Below, in pieces: positions 1 through 6,481 of a DNA stretch of 64,000 nt. Each line of letters opens with the position of its first letter. The first letter of the stretch is position 1. A program made the position numbers and the translations under genes. The notes under the pieces are model-generated. The model ran no database searches, was not told the origin of the DNA, and saw only the letters and a program-made list of their open reading frames with translations. Origin of the DNA: JBEKCP01 sp049509515 (lineage in GTDB: Bacteria > Planctomycetota > Planctomycetia > Pirellulales > Thermoguttaceae). The stretch covers positions 3,349 through 67,348 of the forward strand of contig JBEKZV010000026.1 of NCBI GenBank assembly GCA_049509515.1, read 5' to 3'.

Positions 1-1020
1 GCCTCGATCGTGGCGATGGTCGTCTGGCTGCGGTTCTGGCAACCCCGCCAGGTCTGGCGTTTTCCCGGAGAAGCCGCAAGCGGCCGGCAACCAACCCCCG
101 ACCCTCTGGCCCGCCGACCCGCGTGTGTGCCACGGCTTGGAACAAGCAGTGCAGAAACACCCGAAAGCACTGAAGCGAAGCAGTGGCACACGCCGGAGCC
201 GCCGATCACTATCCGCCAGGTCCTCTACGCCTGGATGCCCTGGCTGCTGCTGACGCTGATGGTCTTCCTCTGGGGGTGGCCGGCGTGGAACACGATCCTC
301 AACGGCGGCCCGGCCGACCGGCCCAACGTGCTCAGTCGCATTAGCGTCCGCCCGCAATCGGTACCGTACCTGAACGGCGTAGTGTTCCGGACCAGTCCGG
401 TGGTCCCGGTCCCGCCCGGCTCGGACCGCGCGGCGGAGGCCGAGGCGGCCGTGTACGAGTTCAACTGGCTCTCGGCGACCGGCAGCGGATTGTTCCTGGC
501 GGCCGTGCTGACGGCCTGTTGGCTGCGGATTGGTCCGCGGGCGTTCCTGGCCCAGTTCGCCGCGACGTTCTGGCGCGTTCGCTGGGCCCTGGCCACCATC
601 GCCTGCATGTTGGCCCTGGCTTTCGTGACGAAGTACAGCGGCGCGGATGCGACGCTCGGCCTGGCCCTGACCCACACCGGCCGGCTGTACCCGTTCTTTG
701 CGCCCCTGTTGGGCTGGCTCGGGGTGGCCCTGACCGGCTCGGACACCTCGGCCAACGCCCTGTTCGGCAGCCTGCAGCGGATCACGGCCGAGCAACTCGG
801 CCTGAACACCACGCTCATCGTGGCCAGCAACAGCACGGGGGGCGTGATGGGCAAAATGATCGCCGCGCCGAGCATCGTGGTGGCCGCCGCCGCGACCGGG
901 CAGTCGGGCGGCGAGGGCCGCATCCTGCGGTTCGTCTTCCTGCACAGCCTCGTCCTGGCCGCCCTGATGGGCCTCGTCACGCTCGCCCAGGCCTACCTCG
1001 TGCCGTGGACCATCCCGTAG
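1..1020 (+). CDS. lldP: L-lactate permease (LctP/LldP family), C-terminal part, 5' end outside window
   Basis: The reading frame is open to the first base, so the gene begins upstream. About 340 residues are visible against roughly 550 for the family. Several hydrophobic membrane spans are visible. The stretch with LTGSDTSANALFG, then LIVASNSTGG and KMIAAPSIVVAAAA, is the conserved C-terminal core of lactate permeases, which are inner-membrane lactate/proton symporters. A hydrophilic stretch at about residues 37-65 of the visible part does not look like family sequence and coincides with a palindromic DNA repeat (separate entry). The gene converges on sufS, with only a palindrome between them. 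Family assignment is confident; substrate (lactate versus glycolate) is inferred. Confidence 0.9.
   Translation, partial: ASIVAMVVWLRFWQPRQVWRFPGEAASGRQPTPDPLARRPACVPRLGTSSAETPESTEAKQWHTPEPPITIRQVLYAWMPWLLLTLMVFLWGWPAWNTILNGGPADRPNVLSRISVRPQSVPYLNGVVFRTSPVVPVPPGSDRAAEAEAAVYEFNWLSATGSGLFLAAVLTACWLRIGPRAFLAQFAATFWRVRWALATIACMLALAFVTKYSGADATLGLALTHTGRLYPFFAPLLGWLGVALTGSDTSANALFGSLQRITAEQLGLNTTLIVASNSTGGVMGKMIAAPSIVVAAAATGQSGGEGRILRFVFLHSLVLAALMGLVTLAQAYLVPWTIP
122..193. repeat. GGCACAC-type palindromic repeat inside the lactate permease gene
   Basis: The left arm cgtgtgtgccac is matched in inverted orientation by gtggcacacg at the right end, with an inner AGCAGTG / CACTG pair. The element is read through in frame without a stop and encodes a polar loop between two hydrophobic parts of the permease. 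Similar GGCACAC palindromes occur elsewhere in the window, both between and inside genes. Confidence 0.6.
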
Positions 1021-1084
1021 CGAGTCCGTGGTCAGTAGTCCGTAGTCCGTGGCGACCGACAACGGACGACGGACCACGGACTCG
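1021..1084. repeat. 13-bp inverted repeat between convergent lldP and sufS
   Basis: The arms cgagtccgtggtc and gaccacggactcg are perfect inverted copies about 38 bp apart, and the loop itself is built from the unit gtccgt/acggac. It starts directly after the permease stop codon and covers the last codons of sufS. Its position between convergent genes would suit a bidirectional transcription stop, but it has no T-run, so that role is inferred. Confidence 0.6.
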
Positions 1085-2360
1085 GCCCACCTTCATCCTT
1101 TTTCCTGCGGTGGAACACCCGCTGGACTTGCTCGAGGGCCGGGCCGAGTTGCTCCACCTCGGCCAGGGTGTTGTAGAGGTAGAAGCTTGCCCGGGCGGTG
1201 GCCGTCACGCCGTAGCGCTGGTGCAGGGGCATCGTGCAGTGGTGCCCGGCGCGGACGGCAATCCCCCGCCGGTCCAGGACCTCGGCAACGTCGTGGGCGT
1301 GGATGTGGCCGAGGGTGAAGCTGACGATGCCGGTCTTCTTGTCCGGCGGGGGGCCGAGGATCCGCAGGCCCTCGATCTGCGAGAGAACCTGGTGGGCCCG
1401 CTCCGTCAGCCGCCGCTCGTGTGCGGCGACGGCCTCCAGTCCCACCTGGTTGAGATAGTCGATGGCCGTGCCCAGGCCGATGGCGGACACGATTGGCGGC
1501 GTGCCGGCCTCGAACTTCGCCGGCAGATCGCCCGGCTCGAAGCGATCCGGCAGGACGCGGCGGATCATGCCCCCGCCGCCCAGGAACGGCGGCATCCGCT
1601 CCAGCAGGTCGCGCTTGCCGTAGAGCACGCCCACGCCCGAGGGCCCGAGCATCTTGTGCCCGCTCAGGACCAGGAAATCGCAGTCCAGGGCCTGGACGTC
1701 GGTCTTCCGGTGCGGCACGCTTTGGGCGCCGTCCACGAGCACGACGGCCCCGGCCTGGTGGGCGCGGGGGACCAGCTCGCCCAGCGGGTTGATCGTGCCC
1801 AGCACGTTGGAAACGGCCGTAACGGCAAGGAGTTTCGTCCGCTCGGTCAGAAGCGCGTCGAGTTGATCGAGCCGCAGCAGTCCGTCGTCGCTGAGCGGGA
1901 TGTGCCGGAGCACCGCCCCGGTCCGCCCGGCCAACTGCTGCCAGGGCACGAGGTTCGAGTGGTGTTCCATCTCGCTGGTGAGGATTTCGTCGCCCGCGTG
2001 GAGGCTGGCGTCGCCCCAGGTCCGCGCGACGAGGTTGATCCCCGCGGTCGAGCCGGATGTGAAGATGCACTGCTCGGGCGTGGGGGCGTTGATGAAGGCG
2101 CGGACCTTCTCCCGCGCCTCCTCGAACATCTCGTCCGATTCCTGCGCCAACTGGTGGATCCCCCGGTGGACGTTGGCGTAGTGTTCCTCGTAGCACTCGA
2201 CGATTGTGCGGATGACCTGCGCGGGCCGCTGCGTGCTGGCCGCGTTGTCGAAGTAGATCAAGGGCACGTCGTCCCGGACGCACCGCGACAAGATGGGAAA
2301 GTCCGGGCGGAACTTGGCGGGATCCAGCGGAGCAGTGGCCGACGCGTTGCTCATCTTCAT
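1032..2360 (-). CDS. sufS: Cysteine desulfurase SufS
   Basis: This class V PLP aminotransferase takes sulfur from cysteine as a persulfide for iron-sulfur cluster assembly. The PLP lysine lies in SGHKMLGPSG (about residue 236). The persulfide cysteine lies in the RAGHHC motif (about 375), which is the SufS (group II) pattern. IYFDNAAST near the N-terminus and the pair HHS in SEMEHHSNL are also typical. I chose the ATG giving MKMSNAS, because upstream codons run through a palindromic repeat; the ATG two codons later is possible. The C-terminus is about 20 residues longer than usual because the frame reads into the intergenic palindrome. It follows sufU on the same strand, as in two-gene Suf sets. 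Confidence 0.95.
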   Translation of the reverse strand: MKMSNASATAPLDPAKFRPDFPILSRCVRDDVPLIYFDNAASTQRPAQVIRTIVECYEEHYANVHRGIHQLAQESDEMFEEAREKVRAFINAPTPEQCIFTSGSTAGINLVARTWGDASLHAGDEILTSEMEHHSNLVPWQQLAGRTGAVLRHIPLSDDGLLRLDQLDALLTERTKLLAVTAVSNVLGTINPLGELVPRAHQAGAVVLVDGAQSVPHRKTDVQALDCDFLVLSGHKMLGPSGVGVLYGKRDLLERMPPFLGGGGMIRRVLPDRFEPGDLPAKFEAGTPPIVSAIGLGTAIDYLNQVGLEAVAAHERRLTERAHQVLSQIEGLRILGPPPDKKTGIVSFTLGHIHAHDVAEVLDRRGIAVRAGHHCTMPLHQRYGVTATARASFYLYNTLAEVEQLGPALEQVQRVFHRRKKDEGGPSPWSVVRCRSPRTTDY

Positions 2361-2366
2361 ACTTCC

Positions 2367-2414
2367 GGGTCTTGGGTCTTTGGTCTTAGGTCTTGGCACG
2401 AAGACCCAAGACCC
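2367..2414. repeat. 14-bp inverted repeat between sufU and sufS
   Basis: gggtcttgggtctt is matched perfectly by aagacccaagaccc 20 bp further on. It fills the gap between the sufU stop and the sufS start, and its foot touches the weak GGAAG ribosome-binding site of sufS. A transcript hairpin here could influence sufS translation; that is inference. Confidence 0.6.
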
Positions 2415-2421
2415 AGGACCG

Positions 2422-2850
2422 TTACCGGCACGCCTCGGGCGGGTTGCGGCGCTCCGCCTCGGTTTGGCCCACGGGCGAATAGATCGCCGCCTGGAGCACC
2501 CGCCACGGCAACAGGCAGCACTTCTGCCGGTTGGGCGTGAGCCGCACGCCGAACAGATCGAGCATGTCGTTGGCCGTGAACCGCCGCACCTCGGCGACAG
2601 GCCGGCCGTCGAACCGCTCGACGAGCATCGATGCCGCCGCCTGGCTGATGCAACAGCCGTCGCCGTCGAAGAACACCTCGCGCATCGTCCCCGCGGGGTC
2701 GATCGCCAGCTCCATGCGGATCACGTCGCCGCACAGGGGGTTGTCGTCCTGATGGGCGTGCGTCGCGTGGCTGCAATGCCCGCGGTGATACGGGTCTTCA
2801 TAGTGATCCAGGATGTGGTCCTGGTAGAGTTCCTCTTCGTCCGGCGGCAT
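2422..2850 (-). CDS. sufU: SufU/IscU-type iron-sulfur scaffold or sulfur-relay protein
   Basis: At 142 residues it has the usual size of SufU. The three conserved cysteine motifs of the NifU-N/IscU fold are present: NPLCGD (about residue 40), GDGCC (about 66) and QKCCLLPW (about 110). These bind zinc or a nascent cluster. The N-terminus LYQDHILDHYEDPYHRG is typical of SufU. It is encoded just upstream of sufS in the same direction, so the two probably act together: SufS makes the persulfide and SufU receives it. In this family the protein may be a zinc-dependent sulfur transferase rather than a true scaffold; the sequence does not decide. Confidence 0.92.
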   Translation of the reverse strand: MPPDEEELYQDHILDHYEDPYHRGHCSHATHAHQDDNPLCGDVIRMELAIDPAGTMREVFFDGDGCCISQAAASMLVERFDGRPVAEVRRFTANDMLDLFGVRLTPNRQKCCLLPWRVLQAAIYSPVGQTEAERRNPPEACR

Positions 2851-2917
2851 ATTGTCAGTGTACGCAGTGCGGGGGGGGCGGGCAAGGGCTCCCGCTGTGG
2901 GCCGCCAAGCCGGCGCG

Positions 2918-3274
2918 TCATGTTAGCTGTAGTTCTTGCGACCCGCGGCGCCCCGGCCGGTGGCGTACTCGATCGAACTGGTCAATCTTTATCGTTTTCT
3001 TTGGGAACCTTGCCAGGACTTCAAGCTCGCCGCCAAGCGCTTTGACGATCTTCCGCAGCGTCGAAATCTGCATGTCGGACTGCTTTTCCAGTTTCGACAG
3101 GCTGGGCTGCTTGATGCCGAGGGCTCGGGCCACTTGCTGCTGACTCTTGCCCGCCAGTTGCCGGACCTCGCTGAGCAGCAACTCCGCGAGCAGTTCCTGG
3201 GTGCGGCCGGTGGCCCGCGCTCGGGTCTTTTTCGTGGTCGTCCGTTTGACGAGCTCGTCGAATGACTTGGCCAT
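2918..3274 (-). CDS. XRE-family helix-turn-helix protein, antitoxin-like
   Basis: The 118-residue protein has an N-terminal tail rich in Lys/Arg and a C-terminal Cro/CI helix-turn-helix (about residues 45-105) with QQQVARALGIKQPSLSKLEK and then STLRKIVKALGGELE. This is the pattern of HigA/RelB-type antitoxins that repress their own operon. The start is the ATG preceded by GGAAAGGGAAG; a longer frame upstream overlaps sixA. No RelE/HigB-type toxin is visible next to it, so it may be an orphan or a plain regulator. It lies 22 bp after sixA and upstream of sufU, all on the minus strand. Confidence 0.8.
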   Translation of the reverse strand: MAKSFDELVKRTTTKKTRARATGRTQELLAELLLSEVRQLAGKSQQQVARALGIKQPSLSKLEKQSDMQISTLRKIVKALGGELEVLARFPKKTIKIDQFDRVRHRPGRRGSQELQLT

Positions 3275-3296
3275 GGGATTACCGCTTCCCTTTCCT

Positions 3297-3791
3297 TCAA
3301 CACCCCAGGATATTCGCCGTGGCCAGCCAGCGGAGTTCTCCGGCGGCGGGCCGGATCGCATCCTCGAACTGTACGGCGGCCACTGCCCCCTTGGCGAAGT
3401 GGATCTGCCCGCCGCCGGGGCCGATCATGGCGGCCGTCAGGTGGTCGACGTCGGGGGCATGGCCGACCCACGCGACCTGCTCGTGCTGCCGGCAGTTCTC
3501 GCCGGTCCAGCGGAAGAGGCCGGCCGGATCTCCGCCGGGCCGGAGGTCTTCGCAAACGACCACTTGCGACCCTCGCCCGACCGCCCGGGCAAGAAGCTCC
3601 GCCGTCTGGACGCAGCGCACCAACGGGCTGGTGGCGATGACCTCCGGGCCGACGCCGCAGGAGACGAGGATTTCGGCCATGCGGGCAAACCGCTTGCGCC
3701 CCTTCTCGCTGAGCGGCCGCTCGGCGTCGGTGGGCCAGGTCGGATCGTCCGCGGGCTCGGCCCACGCATGTCGGATGATGAACAGTTCCAT
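3297..3791 (-). CDS. sixA: SixA-like phosphohistidine phosphatase (histidine phosphatase superfamily)
   Basis: The 164-residue protein opens with ELFIIRHAWAEP, the catalytic RH motif of the superfamily (here RHA, as in SixA, rather than RHG). It carries TSPLVRCVQTAELLA in the middle and the second catalytic histidine in WVGHAPDVD. Length and motifs fit short cytoplasmic SixA proteins that remove phosphate from phosphohistidine. The target cannot be read from the sequence. It is probably co-transcribed with the downstream XRE gene (22 bp gap), while a repeat-filled gap separates it from the RNase HII-like gene. Confidence 0.88.
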   Translation of the reverse strand: MELFIIRHAWAEPADDPTWPTDAERPLSEKGRKRFARMAEILVSCGVGPEVIATSPLVRCVQTAELLARAVGRGSQVVVCEDLRPGGDPAGLFRWTGENCRQHEQVAWVGHAPDVDHLTAAMIGPGGGQIHFAKGAVAAVQFEDAIRPAAGELRWLATANILGC

Positions 3792-3813
3792 GTCAGGCTC
3801 CTTTCAATGTATC

Positions 3814-3883
3814 CGGCACACTCTTGTAGGCGGCACACTCTTGTAGGCGGCACACTCTTGTAGGCGGCACACGCCGTGTGCCG
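3814..3883. repeat. Three 17-bp tandem units followed by a GGCACAC palindrome
   Basis: The unit cggcacactcttgtagg is present three times in perfect tandem and runs into cggcacacgccgtgtgccg, a 19-bp palindrome. The last part resembles the element inside the glutamate-synthase-like gene near 22 kb. It sits between sixA and the RNase HII-like gene. Confidence 0.85.
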
Positions 3884-3952
3884 TGTCCCGCACACCGACC
3901 ATGCCGACCATCGCTGCGCGACGGTGCCCGATGGTGCCCGGTGCGGCCTACG

Positions 3953-4990
3953 TTACTTGAATCGCCACAGGATCTCGTCCTCGATGCCCAATTTCTGCTG
4001 CGCTGCGGCAATGTCGTCGCGGAAGCGGCGGGCGTCTTGCGGATAGCCGGCGGTCGGCCGCAGACCCGGCACGCGCGGGCCCCAGAATGTATTGAATGCC
4101 CGCATGGCCAGCTCGCGAAGGTACTTCGAGGCCATCGAGGCCAGGGCGGTCGGCAGGTGGGACTCGCCCTTGGCCTGAAAGCAGATTTCCACGCGGCGGT
4201 GCGGCGGGCCGAAGCGGTAGACGCTCCGTTGCCGCCCTTCGCCGTGTGATTGGATGAAGCAGTCGGGGAAGAACTCCACCAGCAGCGGCAGGTAGTGGCT
4301 CCGCCCCCCGTGCTTGTCGCACACGACCCGGATCGGCTCGTCGCCCAGCGGCGCGAGCACCCGGGCCAGCAGCCCGAGCGTCCAGCGGGACAGGGCCTCG
4401 CCCTTCGACCCGTACCGCCGCAGGGCTTCGTTCAGCTCGGCCGGAAAGATCGCCAGGCTCTGCAGCCCGAGCAGCCGGACGCCGGCTGCCGCCAGGGCCG
4501 CCTCGAAGGTTGGCCCCAAGCGGTGGATGTCTTGCCGATCGGCGTCCAGCGGGGCGGGCATTTCGTCGCAGGCATCGCACAGGGCGGCGCGGCGTCCCGC
4601 GGCCGACTCGCCGGCCAGGCGTTTCCAGACTGCCGCAAAGGTGCCGGGAACCTTCTCTTGCCCGTTTGCGGGCGTTGCCAGGGTATCGGGCAGTATTCTC
4701 TGCTCGGCCCACCAGGCGGCCCACAGGCCGCGCTCCAGGAGCCGCAGCCCCTGGCCGCCGTGGTAGAGGAGTTTCGAGTCGGCGATGGCCACCGGCGGCA
4801 TCCCGGCCCCGACCGCCCGCCGGGGCGCGGGCGTTACCACCGCCTCCAGCCGCCGGTAGAGGCAAGTGGGGACTGTGGCGTTGTTCCCGTTGTCGAGGTC
4901 GTCGGGCACGTGCCAGACGCTGGCGGAGATCACCAGCGGCCCGAGGTTCGGGCCGTATCCGGCTTCGTCGGTTCCAACCAGGAAGGCCAT
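3953..4990 (-). CDS. RNase HII-like protein, divergent and long
   Basis: The N-terminus LVGTDEAGYGPNLGPLVISA matches the first catalytic motif of RNase HII (Asp and Glu of DEAG). A further Asp lies in VVCDKHGGR and the segment ASKYLREL resembles the conserved late helix. RNase HII cuts RNA in RNA-DNA hybrids. Two points differ from the norm: the protein is 345 residues (usual about 200), and the GRG substrate-reading motif is GYG. It may therefore have changed specificity. The start is the ATG after GGAG; a longer frame would run into a palindrome. It is divergent from the MnmE-like gene. Confidence 0.75.
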   Translation of the reverse strand: MAFLVGTDEAGYGPNLGPLVISASVWHVPDDLDNGNNATVPTCLYRRLEAVVTPAPRRAVGAGMPPVAIADSKLLYHGGQGLRLLERGLWAAWWAEQRILPDTLATPANGQEKVPGTFAAVWKRLAGESAAGRRAALCDACDEMPAPLDADRQDIHRLGPTFEAALAAAGVRLLGLQSLAIFPAELNEALRRYGSKGEALSRWTLGLLARVLAPLGDEPIRVVCDKHGGRSHYLPLLVEFFPDCFIQSHGEGRQRSVYRFGPPHRRVEICFQAKGESHLPTALASMASKYLRELAMRAFNTFWGPRVPGLRPTAGYPQDARRFRDDIAAAQQKLGIEDEILWRFK

Positions 4991-5064
4991 CGAGACACTC
5001 CGGCACCCAGCGTAGCAAGCGGGGGCAGGAAAGGCCAGGGGGCCGGCGGGCACGTGGCAGCCGG

Positions 5065-5130
5065 GTAGGTTATGCTTTAGCATAACGTCTGTTGCGATAC
5101 GATGTTCCGTTATGCTGAAGCATACCCTAC
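5065..5130. repeat. Nested inverted repeat with TATGCTTTAGCATA-type arms
   Basis: Two 23-bp arms (5065-5087 and 5108-5130) are inverted near-copies of each other, and each arm is itself palindromic around tatgctttagcata or tatgctgaagcata. It lies between the divergent RNase HII-like and MnmE-like genes, so it may overlap their promoters. Confidence 0.75.
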
Positions 5131-5185
5131 GAGACCGGCGAACCCATCCATCGAGGATTGGCAGATCGCTGGCAAGGCCCCGACC

Positions 5186-6304
5186 ATGGCCGACCGACCG
5201 CTCGACGTGATCCGGCTTACCCCGCCGGGCCGGGGGGCGATAGCGGCGCTACGGATCGAAGGCCCCGGGGCCGTGGAGATGGTTGCCGCCCATTGCTTGT
5301 CCCTCAGGGGCCGGCCCCTGAGGTCTCCGGCCCAAGACCGGCTCGTGGTCGGACGCTTCGGAGGCAGCCGGGGGGAAGAAGTCGTCTTGCGGCGGGTGTC
5401 CGACGAGGCGGTCGAGATCGACTGCCATGGGGGGCCGGCGGCCATCGCCCGCATCGAGCAGGTCCTCGTGCAATCGGGCTGTCGGCCGCTGGGGTGGCAG
5501 CAGTGGATTGCGCGGCAGGAAAGCGAGCCGACGGCTGCGGCTGCGCGGATTGCGCTGGCGGAGGCCCGCACGACGCGGACTGCGGCGATCCTCCTGGACC
5601 AGTATCGCGGCGCGCTGGGCCGCGCTTTGGCCGAAGTCCGGGCCGCCCTGGCCCGCAGCCAGACAGCCACCGCCCGGCAGAGGCTCGATTCCCTGCGCGC
5701 CGCGGGGAGCGTGGGCCTGCACCTCGTTCGGCCGTGGCAGGTCGTCGTGGCGGGCCCGCCCAACGTGGGCAAGAGCAGCCTGATCAATGCCCTGGCCGGC
5801 TATCCGCGGGCGATTGTCCACCGGGCTCCCGGCACCACCCGCGATGCCGTCACCGCCGAAACCGTCTTGGACGGCTGGCCGGTGGAACTCTGCGACACGG
5901 CCGGCCTGTGGGACGCCGCAGACGCGGTGGAGCGTGCGGGCATTGAGGTCGCCCGCCGGAAAATGGCGCAGGCGGACCTGGTCTTGGCGGTCTGCGATCG
6001 CAGTCAGCCGTGGTCCGCGGCCGACGAGGCCGTCCGCAGGGCCCACCCGGAGGCCTGTCTCGTACACAACAAAAGCGACCTGGCCCCGGCCGCTGGACCG
6101 CGACCGCCCGGGTTGGACGTCAGTGCGACTAAAGGGGAAGGCATCGACGCGCTGTCGAAGGTGATCGTGGCGCGGCTGGTCCCTAACATACCACTTCCGG
6201 GTGGGCCAGTGCCCTTTACCCAAGAGCAGCTCGACCGGATCGACGATTGGTTGCGGGAATTGGGCCCTGCCCTGGAGCAGCATGGCGCGAGCCCACGCGA
6301 GTAG
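5186..6304 (+). CDS. mnmE: MnmE/TrmE-like GTPase lacking the canonical C-terminus
   Basis: The N-terminal part has DVIRLTPPGRGAIAALRI, the folate-binding TrmE-N signature. The G domain follows with GPPNVGKSS (about residues 190-198), TTRD, DTAG (about 237), NKSD (about 295) and SATKGEG. MnmE with MnmG modifies the wobble uridine of several tRNAs. This protein is 372 residues against about 450 and does not end in the CIGK-type motif whose cysteine is characteristic of MnmE, so its modifying role is uncertain and it may be a specialised paralogue. The start was placed at the ATG just before DRPLDVIR to match the family; an ATG 84 bp upstream would add palindrome-encoded residues. Confidence 0.8.
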   Translation: MADRPLDVIRLTPPGRGAIAALRIEGPGAVEMVAAHCLSLRGRPLRSPAQDRLVVGRFGGSRGEEVVLRRVSDEAVEIDCHGGPAAIARIEQVLVQSGCRPLGWQQWIARQESEPTAAAARIALAEARTTRTAAILLDQYRGALGRALAEVRAALARSQTATARQRLDSLRAAGSVGLHLVRPWQVVVAGPPNVGKSSLINALAGYPRAIVHRAPGTTRDAVTAETVLDGWPVELCDTAGLWDAADAVERAGIEVARRKMAQADLVLAVCDRSQPWSAADEAVRRAHPEACLVHNKSDLAPAAGPRPPGLDVSATKGEGIDALSKVIVARLVPNIPLPGGPVPFTQEQLDRIDDWLRELGPALEQHGASPRE

Positions 6305-6481
6305 TTTACCTATATTCTCCGTGTTGTCCTGATTCTCGTGCCCGCGCGGCCGGATGTCGGACCTGCCGCCGCAGACGCAGTTGAAATCCGCCAATCCAAT
6401 ATGGACTTGGCTGGACCAGCGTCGGTAAACTACGCTGTTTCCTATGGTCTTTGTCTTGCGACGTTCAAGGAGGAACGCGCC

